A DNA stretch of 40,521 nucleotides from a virus. Made by a program: the position numbers and the translations under genes. Location: IMG/VR virus record IMGVR_UViG_3300042691_022286, positions 1 through 40,521 of that record. The stretch is one strand, 5' to 3'. Positions 22,725 through 31,547 of this stretch are shown here, piece after piece (the first letter of the stretch is position 1; every line of letters begins with the position of its first letter). Below the pieces are notes generated by a model, which was not told the origin of the DNA, made no database searches, and saw only the letters and a program-made list of their open reading frames with translations.

Positions 22725-23126
22725 ATGCCATACGAAAAATCAAAAATTAATCTGCCTTCCGGGTTTGTTGACTTAAGTGAGCCAATCAAGGCTATGGAAA
22801 TCGACGTTTCTGAAGCAAAGCCAACTTCAGACTATCACTATCCTTCTCTTTATTTTGAAAATGCAGAAGGTCTTGAGAAGTTGCCCAAGGAGGGAACTGC
22901 TACGATTTACTTCAAAAAGACCATGGAGCGCAAAGAGACTGTGAGTCGAAATGGTAAAACTGAAAAACGCCATACAGTTGAGCTTTGCATTTGTGGCATC
23001 AAACCAGATGGAGAGTCTTCCGAATCTGAAATGGAAGAAGAAGAGGATGATGAGGATGCAATTGAAATGGGATTGAAGGCTGCCGAGGAAAGCGGCGAAG
23101 ACAACGAGGAAGAGGACGAGGATTAA
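22725..23126 (+). CDS. small protein with very acidic tail, capsid-associated candidate
   Basis: The first ~95 residues form a beta-type domain: Y-H-Y-P-S-L-Y-F-E-N-A-E-G-L-E-K-L-P-K-E-G-T-A-T-I-Y-F-K-K ... V-E-L-C-I-C-G-I. The Y-P-S-(I/L)-Y ... L-P ... G-x-A-x-(I/V)-x-(Y/F)-x-K pattern resembles small phage proteins thought to sit on or staple capsids. The last ~35 residues are almost all Glu/Asp. This region is 10 kb from the capsid gene, so the assignment is cautious; it could be a minor head or tail component. Confidence 0.55.
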   Translation: MPYEKSKINLPSGFVDLSEPIKAMEIDVSEAKPTSDYHYPSLYFENAEGLEKLPKEGTATIYFKKTMERKETVSRNGKTEKRHTVELCICGIKPDGESSESEMEEEEDDEDAIEMGLKAAEESGEDNEEEDED

Positions 23127-23130
23127 ATTT

Positions 23131-23451
23131 ATGGCAGATCGAACCATGCCTCCAACAGAGGCTCCTACACCAACAACAGAAGCAATGCCGGGTGAAATGG
23201 CTGCACAAACCCCTGACACGACCGCTGGAGGACAAGTCATGGTTCAGATGCCCTCTGACGCATTTGACTCCATCTACACTCTTGTTACACAACTTGCTTC
23301 TGGTCTTGAGTCTTTGAAGGCTGAAGTGGAGGCGCAAAAAACTGGTTCTACTGGTTCTGAAAAAATGACAGAGGCGGTTCCATCTGAAGAGTCTTTAGCT
23401 GGTGACGAAGAGTTCCTAAAAAGCATTGCAGAGCAAGGTTCGATGCGATAA
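23131..23451 (+). CDS. small hypothetical protein (106 aa)
   Basis: A Pro/Thr/Met-rich, probably disordered first ~35 residues is followed by a helical stretch with heptad-like leucines (DAFDSIYTLVTQLASGLESLKAEVEAQK) and an acidic end. No family is recognised. It has no Cys and no membrane segment. It lies between the acidic-tail protein and the tail-tube gene in a tight run (4 and 9 base gaps), so a minor virion or assembly role is likely. Confidence 0.55.
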   Translation: MADRTMPPTEAPTPTTEAMPGEMAAQTPDTTAGGQVMVQMPSDAFDSIYTLVTQLASGLESLKAEVEAQKTGSTGSEKMTEAVPSEESLAGDEEFLKSIAEQGSMR

Positions 23452-23460
23452 TGTCGCGCC

Positions 23461-26400
23461 ATGTTTGTATCGCAGATTTACGATGAATGCGCTGAAATTT
23501 TAGGAACGACAGACCAAAACAAAGTCTTTCGGAAAATTCAGCAAGCTGTCCAGACGCTTTTGGAGTCTGGTCACTGGACGCACGCAACGGCTGAAGTAGA
23601 TGTCTGCACGGGATGGGATGGGTGTAGTCTTGCATTGCCCCGTGGAGTTGATGTTCCCCTTGCTGTAAATATTGATGGAAGTCCCACCTACTTTAGGAAT
23701 CGTCTATTCCAATATCATGTAAACAAGGGTGGGATGTTCAATTCTGTTGAATGGGCATGGGATGACCGTGGATATGTCGCTACACTCATGGACATTATCC
23801 AACCATCTCAAATTGTTGCAGTTGCAGAAAGCAATAATGATGTTGGGAAAAAGATTCGCGTCCTTGGATTAGACCAAAATAACCGCACCCTTCGATCACA
23901 AACACAAGGTGGTTCTGGTGTTGATGGAATCCTGGTTCCAATCCACTCACAGCAGGATTTCACTTATGGCTTAATTTCTCCAGATGATGCTACAATTGCC
24001 ACTCGCAATGTTGCAATTACTCCAATCAATACATTTACAACAACGAACCCGCATGGGCTAACATCTGGAATTGGAATGTCTGCGCGTGTGATTAGTGGAA
24101 CGATTCCGGTTCCATTGAATGATGGTCAAGTATATTATGTTGGGGTTATTGACGCATATGCGCTTCAGTTGTTTCCGGACTCTCTTAACGCACAATCCCT
24201 GCAATATCCAATCGCATTATCAAGCATTGTTGGGTTTGGTCAGATGGAATTAAGGAATAGCAGGAATGCCAGCGTTGTAACATCCTTGGAATTTGGTTCT
24301 ACTCCATCTTATTCTATTGACTCCCCGAATGAGGTTGTGTTTCCAAATGCACCTCTTCCGGCACCACTTGAGGCAGATAAGACATACTACGCACAACCAA
24401 TTGATTCAACGCACATCAATATATTTGGATCTCTGTCTGATGCACAAACAAACACCAATCCGATTTATACTACTGGATCAATGGTTCCAATTGATATTGA
24501 TATTCGGAAATCAATTGTTCCAGAAACAAAGTTGGTTTTTTCCGTAAAGCACTACTTTAATGATGGTGACCAGGTGCAAGCGTTTACATCTGGAGGAACA
24601 CTTCCGCAGCCCCTAATTGAGAATCAGAATTACTTTGTAAATGTCATTGATGATGTATCTGTTTCCTTGCATGAAAACCAAGCAGATGCAATTGCGTCCA
24701 GTCCTACTAATTTTGTAAATCCCATAAAGATTTCTACTTCCGGATCTGGAACAAATTCGCTTGTAAAGTTGATTCAAGCTACATCCACAACTGGAGAAAA
24801 CAATCAAATCACTTGCCAAGGATTGTCTATTTCTCCCCCGTCTGGTTCTGGCGCATCATTCTCTGCTGTTGTTGTTGGGTCTGTCACAGACATATCAATA
24901 ACAGCCGCTGGAAGCGGATATACATCTGCACCGAATATCACGTTTTCTGCACCACCTCCAGTTCCATCTGGAAGCCCAATTACTCCAAGAACCGCGACTG
25001 GATATGCAGTTAGAAACCCTCTTAATAATACTGTTTCTGGGATTGTTATCACAGATCCCGGACTTGGATACATCAAATCATCTCCGCCAACAATCACGAT
25101 TGACCCTCCTCCGATAAGTCCAACAATTTCTGTTTCCACATTGACTGCCGGAGGAACAACAACGGCAACTTGCACCACAGCTACTGCCCACGAATTTACA
25201 AGTGGAAACTCTGTTAGAATTTCTGGCGCCACTCCATCAACCTATAATGGAGACTTTGCTATTGCTGTTACTGGACCGACAACATTTACTTACACGCTTC
25301 CTTCTGCTGTTACCCCTGCTGCGACTGGAGTTATTACTTGTAGTTTGACTCCAGGAACTCAAGCTGTTGCTACATGTGAAGTAACCACATCATTTATTTC
25401 ACACTTCACTCTTGTTTCTGGCGGCTCTGGATATACCGAACCTCCACAAGTAGAAATTCAAGGCGGAAATGGGACTGGTGCCGCAGCTTCAGCAAGTATT
25501 AGTGCTGGGGCAGTAACAAGCATAAGCGTTGTGGCAACTGGTTCTGGATATACAGACATTCCATCTGTTGTAATCACTCCATCTACCGGGGTATTTATTA
25601 ACTTCTCATCAACCGGATCATTGCCTGCCCCTCTTCAGTTTGGCGTTACTTACAGGGCGGAATCTCCAGATCCTATTGCCAAAACATTTACTGTAAAGAA
25701 TACAGACTTTAGCAAGGTCAACATAACCTCTGGTTCCACTGGAACATTTTATGTTGTTCTTTCAAGGTCTTTTGGAATTGATTTTACAAACAACTGGATT
25801 GGCGATTTTACAAGCATTTCAAGTGGTCAACAGGTTTATTTTGGAACAAATTATATTCTCCCAACGACAACCCCATCCATTGATAATGGGGTCACGCCAT
25901 TCTACCTGGTTCCATCTTCCAGCATACTTGCGAAAGCATACTCTGATTTAGGTCTGACAACAATTGTAAACATTGATTCATTTGGAACAGGTCAAACATA
26001 TTATGCCATTAGAGATCAAGTATCGCCATCCGTTGATGCAAACCTTATCAATCCAATTAACTTGGCATATTTAAGCGAAGATCAAGTTGTAAGATTTTCT
26101 TCATCTGGAACACTTCCATCTCCATTGGTTTCCGGGTTTGATTACACAATTAAAATCATTGGAGATTCTGTTCGTCTATACAATGGCGCCACACCGGTTA
26201 CCTTGTTAAGCACTGGAGCCGGACAACTCAGCTTGGATATTGTTAGGGATATTACAATCCAACCATCAACAAGTATTGCAGCCAGTTCTTCGCTTTACGA
26301 AACAGGAACTCAACTTGTGGCAAGGGCAAATACTGGGGATGTCCTTCCCAATGGTCTTGTTGCCAGCACAAACTACTATGTTCGCAGGATTGATAACAAT

Positions 26401-26961
26401 TCCTTTGAGCTTTACGATACACCTGCAAATGCGAGGAACACACCATCAACAAATGGTCGCAGGAGCTACACAACCACTGGGAACTCTGCTTCATCCACAT
26501 TTTTTGTTGATGCCATTTATGATCCCACATTTGTGAAGAGCGTTGCTCATATTGAGAAGCCTATTACAGATGGATATGTGAGCCTCTACGCATGGGATTA
26601 TGGTCGCGGTAATGACATGACTCTAATCGGTCAATATCACCCAACAGAGGTGAATCCCACATATCGTCGTATCCGTGTTGGCAAGCCATGTTCTTGGGCA
26701 AGGATTATCTACAAAGTTACTTCTCCAAGTATTTCAAGTGTCTATGATTTTATTCCGCTTGAGCAGGAAAGGGCGATTATTGCCGCTGTTCATGCTGTTG
26801 ATCTGGAAGATAAAGACTTTGCAGATCAAGCTGCCCGCTATTGGCAGATTGCCTATGCTTATCTAAAAAACCAACAGGAATCTATTGATGGACACGCGAT
26901 GGTGACACCGCAGATCAATGGAATTTGTTATGGAGACGAGTCAGATCCGGTAATGTGGTAA
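23461..26961 (+). CDS. tail tubular protein A-like adaptor with very large internal insertion
   Basis: The ends match the head-tail adaptor/tail tube A (T7 gp11-like) protein: N-terminal helices (QIYDECAEILGTTDQNKVFRKIQQAVQTLLESGHW), and a C-terminal part from about residue 1020 (ITDGYVSLYAWDYGR ... YRRIRVGKPCSWARIIYK, FIPLEQERAIIAAVHAVDLEDKDF). T7 gp11 has 196 residues; this has 1166. The extra ~830 residues (about 190-1015) hold repeated beta modules: at least six copies of an L-P-x-P-L-x ... Y-Y-V-x-x-I-D ... motif (near 210, 295, 378, 719, 881, 959), and four of G-x-G-Y-x-x-x-P (near 481, 534, 655, 693). The insert probably projects from the tail as an adhesin or enlarged collar. Confidence 0.7.
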   Translation: MFVSQIYDECAEILGTTDQNKVFRKIQQAVQTLLESGHWTHATAEVDVCTGWDGCSLALPRGVDVPLAVNIDGSPTYFRNRLFQYHVNKGGMFNSVEWAWDDRGYVATLMDIIQPSQIVAVAESNNDVGKKIRVLGLDQNNRTLRSQTQGGSGVDGILVPIHSQQDFTYGLISPDDATIATRNVAITPINTFTTTNPHGLTSGIGMSARVISGTIPVPLNDGQVYYVGVIDAYALQLFPDSLNAQSLQYPIALSSIVGFGQMELRNSRNASVVTSLEFGSTPSYSIDSPNEVVFPNAPLPAPLEADKTYYAQPIDSTHINIFGSLSDAQTNTNPIYTTGSMVPIDIDIRKSIVPETKLVFSVKHYFNDGDQVQAFTSGGTLPQPLIENQNYFVNVIDDVSVSLHENQADAIASSPTNFVNPIKISTSGSGTNSLVKLIQATSTTGENNQITCQGLSISPPSGSGASFSAVVVGSVTDISITAAGSGYTSAPNITFSAPPPVPSGSPITPRTATGYAVRNPLNNTVSGIVITDPGLGYIKSSPPTITIDPPPISPTISVSTLTAGGTTTATCTTATAHEFTSGNSVRISGATPSTYNGDFAIAVTGPTTFTYTLPSAVTPAATGVITCSLTPGTQAVATCEVTTSFISHFTLVSGGSGYTEPPQVEIQGGNGTGAAASASISAGAVTSISVVATGSGYTDIPSVVITPSTGVFINFSSTGSLPAPLQFGVTYRAESPDPIAKTFTVKNTDFSKVNITSGSTGTFYVVLSRSFGIDFTNNWIGDFTSISSGQQVYFGTNYILPTTTPSIDNGVTPFYLVPSSSILAKAYSDLGLTTIVNIDSFGTGQTYYAIRDQVSPSVDANLINPINLAYLSEDQVVRFSSSGTLPSPLVSGFDYTIKIIGDSVRLYNGATPVTLLSTGAGQLSLDIVRDITIQPSTSIAASSSLYETGTQLVARANTGDVLPNGLVASTNYYVRRIDNNSFELYDTPANARNTPSTNGRRSYTTTGNSASSTFFVDAIYDPTFVKSVAHIEKPITDGYVSLYAWDYGRGNDMTLIGQYHPTEVNPTYRRIRVGKPCSWARIIYKVTSPSISSVYDFIPLEQERAIIAAVHAVDLEDKDFADQAARYWQIAYAYLKNQQESIDGHAMVTPQINGICYGDESDPVMW

Positions 26962-26964
26962 AAA

Positions 26965-29070
26965 ATGAAATCCAATGAAATTGCCACAGGCAGACTGACA
27001 AAGGTTTCTGGCGGATGGACGCAAGGTGTAAACAGCGTTCGCAATCCATGGGCGTTGCCAGAGAACCAAGTCAAGTGGGCAGTCAACTGCCAATTTCGAG
27101 GCGGAATTGCACAAACAAGGCCAGGGCAGTCCATGCGACTGTCATTGCCACCGGGCAACTTCCAAGGTGGAATCTTGTTTCTTGCAAACAAACAAGCTGC
27201 TGCGGCAACAGAAAATACACCCGCAAAGATTTTTGATGTTAATGGGAATGGAGTTGAAGAGAGCGAACTTCCATACATTGTTTTTGCTGTAAATGGGAAG
27301 GTTTATTGGAGTCCATTCCCATTAACACAACCGAAATCATGGAAAGAATTCCAACTTACTGGAATTTCTTTTGATCCGAATGTGAAACAAGTTGTGTTCG
27401 CTCTTGCAACACAATCTGCAAATGTTTCCACAGGCGGAGATGTAACAGTCACTCCATCCCATCGCCTTGTTTTTATTCAAGACGGAGAATCAAGTCCTGC
27501 ATATTGGGATGGAAGCAATAAGACCGGAGTCCAGTCACCCAATATTCCTGTTGGGACATGGATGGCATATTCTGGAAACAGGCTTTGGATTGCCAACAAG
27601 AATATTGTATTTGCTTCCGATCTTGGCGACCCTACAAGCTGGCAAGACCGCACAACCGGAGAAGGACGGGGGGACTTCTCATTTACTCGACCTGTCACAG
27701 CACTTGTAAATTATGTCGGTCAGAACAATGATGTGAAGCTCTATGTTTTCACGGATCGCGAAACATTTGCCCTTTCAAGCGGAATCTACGACAGGACAAC
27801 CTGGGCAAACACTCCAAACTTTCAGACGATTCTTTTTCCAAACATTGGTTGTATTGCTGGAAAATCAATTGCATTCCAAGCTGGACAAATGTGGTGGTTT
27901 TCTCAAGGCGGTCTTGTATCGGCGGATGTCGCCGGAAACGCTTATTTGTCTTCACAGGTTCTTTACAAGGATGTCGAGATGGTCCGTGCCAAGGCATACA
28001 TGGCTGGAGATCAAACGGGAATCTGTGCAACATCGTTTGAGAACTATCTTCTTTACAGTATTCCATACCTTGAACCGCTAAACTCTGTGACGATGGCCAT
28101 GGATTGGGCAATTGCAGCAGAAATGGGTTCGCAGAGGCAACCGGCATGGTGTGGAGTGTGGACAGGAACCCGCCCGGTTGAGTGGACTACTGGGGTTGTG
28201 AATGGTCAACCCAGGTGCTTTCATTTTTCAATTGATTATTCAGCCACAAGCGATGGCTCTTACGTTTCACTTTGGGAATCATTCATGCCAAACAAAGTTG
28301 ATTCCTATTTGAGCATCAATGCCAATGGCACAACGACAGAAATATTCAACAGGATTTATTCTCAAGTTGAAACAGCCCTTCTTGGAGATGGGTTCGACTA
28401 CAAGCAATTTGTTTATTCAGAGCTTGAGTGTTCTGAAGTTGGTGGAACTGTTGATGTCCATGTATCGTATCGTGGAAGCAAGGGGCAGTATCAAAAGATT
28501 TTGGAGACAAGGATTCTTGCCGTAACGGAGGACTATCAATGGCAGAACACGCCATACGAAACTGAAATCAAAAAACTTGGGTTTCTCAATAGCCAATACC
28601 GCAGGCTTATTACCGAATCCGCGACCAGAAATGCATCCTCCGAGACTTGTGAGTCACACTTGACGGCAGACATTGACAAGGGATTTTCTCTTTTGGTCGA
28701 GTGGTGCGGCGAGATGGGCGTTGAGGCAATCAGAATGTTCCAAGACCCGTGGAGTGAGAAATCAACCGGGATTCCTCAATCCGATGAAACAAAGTCTTGC
28801 TTGCTTGCACAGGATGGGACAACATTGACGCTTGATCTCTTGCCAAGCCCATATGAAGATCCAAAAGCAGATCAACAAAGCTGGTTCGCCAAGGTCTACA
28901 AAACTGTGACAATTCCCTGCATAAGCGGATCTCCACTTATTTCCGCAACAGCATCCGCATCCTTTCTTTCAAGTGTTTCGTTTACGCACGCGGAAGAGCA
29001 GGCCGGTATTCTTGCAGAGCAAGCCGCCAATGCAGCGGCACAACAATACAGGAAACAAAACCCTTGCTGA
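26965..29070 (+). CDS. tail tubular protein B-like nozzle protein
   Basis: Follows the tube-A-like gene by 3 bases, as gp12 follows gp11 in T7. The N-terminus V-S-G-G-W-T-Q-G-V-N-S-V-R-N-P-W-A-L-P-E-N-Q-V ... N-C-Q-F-R-G-G-I-A-Q-T-R-P-G matches the nozzle family start, which threads an extended loop into the tail. Beta-propeller-like segments follow (G-N-R-L-W-I-A-N-K-N-I-V-F-A-S-D-L-G-D-P-T-S-W, L-Y-V-F-T-D-R-E-T-F-A-L-S-S-G). The C-terminal part is helical and Ala/Gln-rich. The protein (701 aa) would be the distal tail tube through which DNA leaves. Confidence 0.74.
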   Translation: MKSNEIATGRLTKVSGGWTQGVNSVRNPWALPENQVKWAVNCQFRGGIAQTRPGQSMRLSLPPGNFQGGILFLANKQAAAATENTPAKIFDVNGNGVEESELPYIVFAVNGKVYWSPFPLTQPKSWKEFQLTGISFDPNVKQVVFALATQSANVSTGGDVTVTPSHRLVFIQDGESSPAYWDGSNKTGVQSPNIPVGTWMAYSGNRLWIANKNIVFASDLGDPTSWQDRTTGEGRGDFSFTRPVTALVNYVGQNNDVKLYVFTDRETFALSSGIYDRTTWANTPNFQTILFPNIGCIAGKSIAFQAGQMWWFSQGGLVSADVAGNAYLSSQVLYKDVEMVRAKAYMAGDQTGICATSFENYLLYSIPYLEPLNSVTMAMDWAIAAEMGSQRQPAWCGVWTGTRPVEWTTGVVNGQPRCFHFSIDYSATSDGSYVSLWESFMPNKVDSYLSINANGTTTEIFNRIYSQVETALLGDGFDYKQFVYSELECSEVGGTVDVHVSYRGSKGQYQKILETRILAVTEDYQWQNTPYETEIKKLGFLNSQYRRLITESATRNASSETCESHLTADIDKGFSLLVEWCGEMGVEAIRMFQDPWSEKSTGIPQSDETKSCLLAQDGTTLTLDLLPSPYEDPKADQQSWFAKVYKTVTIPCISGSPLISATASASFLSSVSFTHAEEQAGILAEQAANAAAQQYRKQNPC

Positions 29071-29071
29071 T

Positions 29072-29329
29072 ATGCCATCAATTGTTGACGCTTCCATAAC
29101 TGTTACACAATTTCCGAATAGGTTTATATCTCCATTTGGAGATGATCCCGTCACGCCACTTTATTCGTCTGTTCCCATATTTGTTGATTCCCAAAGTTGT
29201 CTTCCTTGTGTTGTTTGCGGAAACTATGCAAATAGAAACAAAGTGATTCAGCAACAGGCTGAAAAATTCAAAGATTATGTTCCAACAGAAATTTTAGGAA
29301 ACGAAATATCCGTTGGTAGATACTCATAA
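29072..29329 (+). CDS. small hypothetical protein with Cys pair (85 aa)
   Basis: The ATG at 29072, one base after the preceding stop, is chosen over an in-frame ATG at 28973 inside the nozzle gene. The protein has an F-P-N-R-F-I-S-P-F-G-D-D-P stretch, a centre with D-S-Q-S-C-L-P-C-V-V-C-G-N-Y-A (three Cys), and a helical end. C-L-P-C-x-x-C could bind metal or form disulfides. No family is recognised; position right after the tail nozzle suggests a minor tail protein. Confidence 0.55.
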   Translation: MPSIVDASITVTQFPNRFISPFGDDPVTPLYSSVPIFVDSQSCLPCVVCGNYANRNKVIQQQAEKFKDYVPTEILGNEISVGRYS

Positions 29330-29331
29330 AT

Positions 29332-29721
29332 ATGAAACCAGTAATAGACTATAAATGCGTAAGATACGGGACAAACGAATTTTATGAACTTCAAGACTTT
29401 GCTGAATCGTTTGACCACAAGATTGTCGAACATCCGAACGTCAATGTTTACGCTCATTACAGGAATGGTGAGCTTTTTGGCTATTCTGACCATGTTTTTC
29501 TTCCTGTTGTCTATCCAGCTTTTCACCCGGATAATACTCGCCCGCAGGATGTAATACAGGTTATGCGAGACTGGAGGGCGCACGCACAACTTTCTGGTGG
29601 ACTTGGATATATTGGAGTTCCGCTTATTAATGACAGACCAATGTTCACAAACGAAGTTATGTCCAAATTAGGATTGACTAAAATGGATAGGGAAATTTAT
29701 AGTTACGATTCATTGACTTAA
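29332..29721 (+). CDS. hypothetical protein, possibly GNAT-like (129 aa)
   Basis: The gene follows the preceding one by 2 bases (leader ataaat). The protein has alternating strands and helices: P-N-V-N-V-Y-A-H-Y-R-N-G-E-L-F-G-Y-S, a Pro-rich V-Y-P-A-F-H-P, a helix (QDVIQVMRDWRAHAQ), G-G-L-G-Y-I-G-V-P-L, and a last helix/strand (SKLGLTKMDREIYSY) as found at the end of GNAT acetyltransferase folds. The acetyl-CoA loop (R/Q-x-x-G-x-G/A) is not clear, so the call is weak. I have seen similar phage proteins without known function. Confidence 0.5.
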   Translation: MKPVIDYKCVRYGTNEFYELQDFAESFDHKIVEHPNVNVYAHYRNGELFGYSDHVFLPVVYPAFHPDNTRPQDVIQVMRDWRAHAQLSGGLGYIGVPLINDRPMFTNEVMSKLGLTKMDREIYSYDSLT

Positions 29722-29722
29722 A

Positions 29723-30727
29723 ATGGGTGGAGCCAAAACAGTAAACGCAGGCGATTACATCAAACCACGCGATACAGCGAGGGATGTGGCTGTTATGACC
29801 ATGATGATGGAGGCTCAAGCACGGCAGCAAGCCGAGCAAGAGAAGATGCTCCAGCAATATGCCGCTTTGGCTCCACAGGTTCAAACATTTGATCCAAGGG
29901 AAATTTCGCAGCGTGCTACTGAACTTGGTGCAGCAAATATTTTAAGGCAACGCGAACTTGAAAAACTGACTGCCCCAGAAGCGGCAGAAATGCGACTTGC
30001 CCAGTCCAAAGAGATTGAACAACTAACCGCACCAGAAAACGTCAGGCAATACATGAACGAGTATATGCGGACACAGGGACTTCCCGCACAATACATAACT
30101 GGGCTTGGAGATTCTACGATTGGTCGAGCGGCAATGTATGATCGTGCATTGCAGGCAAAGCAAGCATACGAAGAAGGCCTTGCAGCACAACAGCAGGCAT
30201 ATTTGGCTGCGACACAAGAACCGGTTGGTGGAATTTCACCACAAGCGGCAATCGCAGCACAACAGCAACTTGAGGCTCAAAACCTTGCTGCACAAGAAGC
30301 ATACAAGCAAAACATTCTGCAATCTGCTGGATTGCTTGGTCAGTCTGGTGCAGATATTGCCGGTCAGCAATTTGCCAATCTCTCAAGGATGCAACAGGCA
30401 CAACAACAGTCTGAACTTGGAAGACAGCAAGCAATGATTGAAAGTGCGGCACAAAATCAAGCTGCACAAAATGCCATGACTGGTGCATACATCCAAGCTG
30501 GAGGGCAGATTGCATCGTCTGCGATTGGCGCCGCTGGTAGTGCCGCAGGGGCGGGCAAAGGAATGACATCCCAGGGATTCTATAGAAATCCTGCGGAAGC
30601 TTCTACTGCATTCAATATGCCAGTTGGTGCCTTGTCTTATCAAAAACCAACAGGGTTGGGAGGATTTATGGGTCTTGGTCAACAAGGAGGATACTACTAC
30701 AACCCCGCCGGGCCGTTTGGAAGATAA
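29723..30727 (+). CDS. MGG-family internal virion protein, paralogue 1
   Basis: This 334-residue, Gln/Ala-rich helical protein starts MGGAKTVNAG. Shared with its right-hand neighbour (30732): Q-T-F-D ... L-G-x-x-N-x-x-R-x-R-E-x-E-x-L-T-x-P-E-A-A-x-M-R near residue 55-95; Y-L-A-x-T-x-x-P-V-G-G near 145-155; and A-(L/M)-T-G-(S/A)-Y-I-Q-A-G-G near 250. It alone has a Gly/Tyr-rich C-terminal tail (GYYYNPAGPFGR). Low Cys content and a long helical Ala/Gln composition are typical of internal (ejection) proteins. The role is inferred from composition and position before the large internal proteins. Confidence 0.6.
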   Translation: MGGAKTVNAGDYIKPRDTARDVAVMTMMMEAQARQQAEQEKMLQQYAALAPQVQTFDPREISQRATELGAANILRQRELEKLTAPEAAEMRLAQSKEIEQLTAPENVRQYMNEYMRTQGLPAQYITGLGDSTIGRAAMYDRALQAKQAYEEGLAAQQQAYLAATQEPVGGISPQAAIAAQQQLEAQNLAAQEAYKQNILQSAGLLGQSGADIAGQQFANLSRMQQAQQQSELGRQQAMIESAAQNQAAQNAMTGAYIQAGGQIASSAIGAAGSAAGAGKGMTSQGFYRNPAEASTAFNMPVGALSYQKPTGLGGFMGLGQQGGYYYNPAGPFGR

Positions 30728-30731
30728 TATT

Positions 30732-31547
30732 ATGGGAGGCGCAAAAGCAAGCACAGGTGGAATAAAAAGACCAGACGATGCACCTATGTATCAAATTCTT
30801 GCTGCAAGGCAGGATGCGACACAAAGATATTTGCAGAATCAAGGCAATCTTCTTAGGATGTCATCCCAGCTTCCTCCAGCAATGCAGACATTTGATACTG
30901 GTAGGGTTTCAAAAGAAGCAGCGGAGCTTGGGGTAGAAAACACAATTCGCTCAAGGGAGATTGAAAGGTTGACAGATCCGGAGGCTGCAAGAATGCGGCA
31001 TGAGATGGGGAGCCGGGTTGCCGAACTAACAAGCATGGAAGCTACACAGCAAGCCATGGATGAATGGGCTAAAAAACAAGGAGTTTTTTCTGGATATGGA
31101 AAAGAAGGCCGTGGAGTAATTGGTAGATCTGCCACATATGATGCAGGAACTGAAGCTGGACGGCAAGCCAGGTTGAGAAACCTTGCGCTTCAACAGGGTT
31201 ATTTGGCACAAACTCCAGCACCAGTTGGCGGGCTTGACCCTGCTACTGCTATCCAAGCTGAAATGGCAGCAAAGGCAGCAAACCTACAGGCTATGCAACA
31301 ATTCCAGCAGAATGTTCTTGCTGGTGGACAGCAGTTGCAACAATCCACATCTGATTGGATCAATCAAAATCTTGGTGATTTGTCTAAAGCAAATGATGTT
31401 GCTGCGCAAAACAAGAGGGCATATGAAGAGGCAATGTATAAGGCTGCTGTTCAGAATGCGGCATCACAGAATGCCCTTACTGGGTCATACATACAAGCGG
31501 GTGGTGCAGTTGCTGGTGCAGCATTAGGAGCGGCAATTATTATTTAA
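30732..31547 (+). CDS. MGG-family internal virion protein, paralogue 2
   Basis: Start 30732, after a leader gataatatt, is preferred to an in-frame upstream ATG at 30624 because it yields MGGAKASTGG, aligned with the start of the paralogue at 29723. The 271-residue protein shares the same landmark blocks (Q-T-F-D, E-L-G ... N, E-R-L-T-D-P-E-A-A-R-M-R, P-V-G-G, T-G-S-Y-I-Q-A-G-G) but lacks the Tyr/Gly tail; instead it ends in a hydrophobic Ala/Gly stretch (GAVAGAALGAAIII) that could sit in a membrane. A tandem duplication with diverged ends is likely. Its stop overlaps the next ATG (TAATG). Confidence 0.6.
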   Translation: MGGAKASTGGIKRPDDAPMYQILAARQDATQRYLQNQGNLLRMSSQLPPAMQTFDTGRVSKEAAELGVENTIRSREIERLTDPEAARMRHEMGSRVAELTSMEATQQAMDEWAKKQGVFSGYGKEGRGVIGRSATYDAGTEAGRQARLRNLALQQGYLAQTPAPVGGLDPATAIQAEMAAKAANLQAMQQFQQNVLAGGQQLQQSTSDWINQNLGDLSKANDVAAQNKRAYEEAMYKAAVQNAASQNALTGSYIQAGGAVAGAALGAAIII

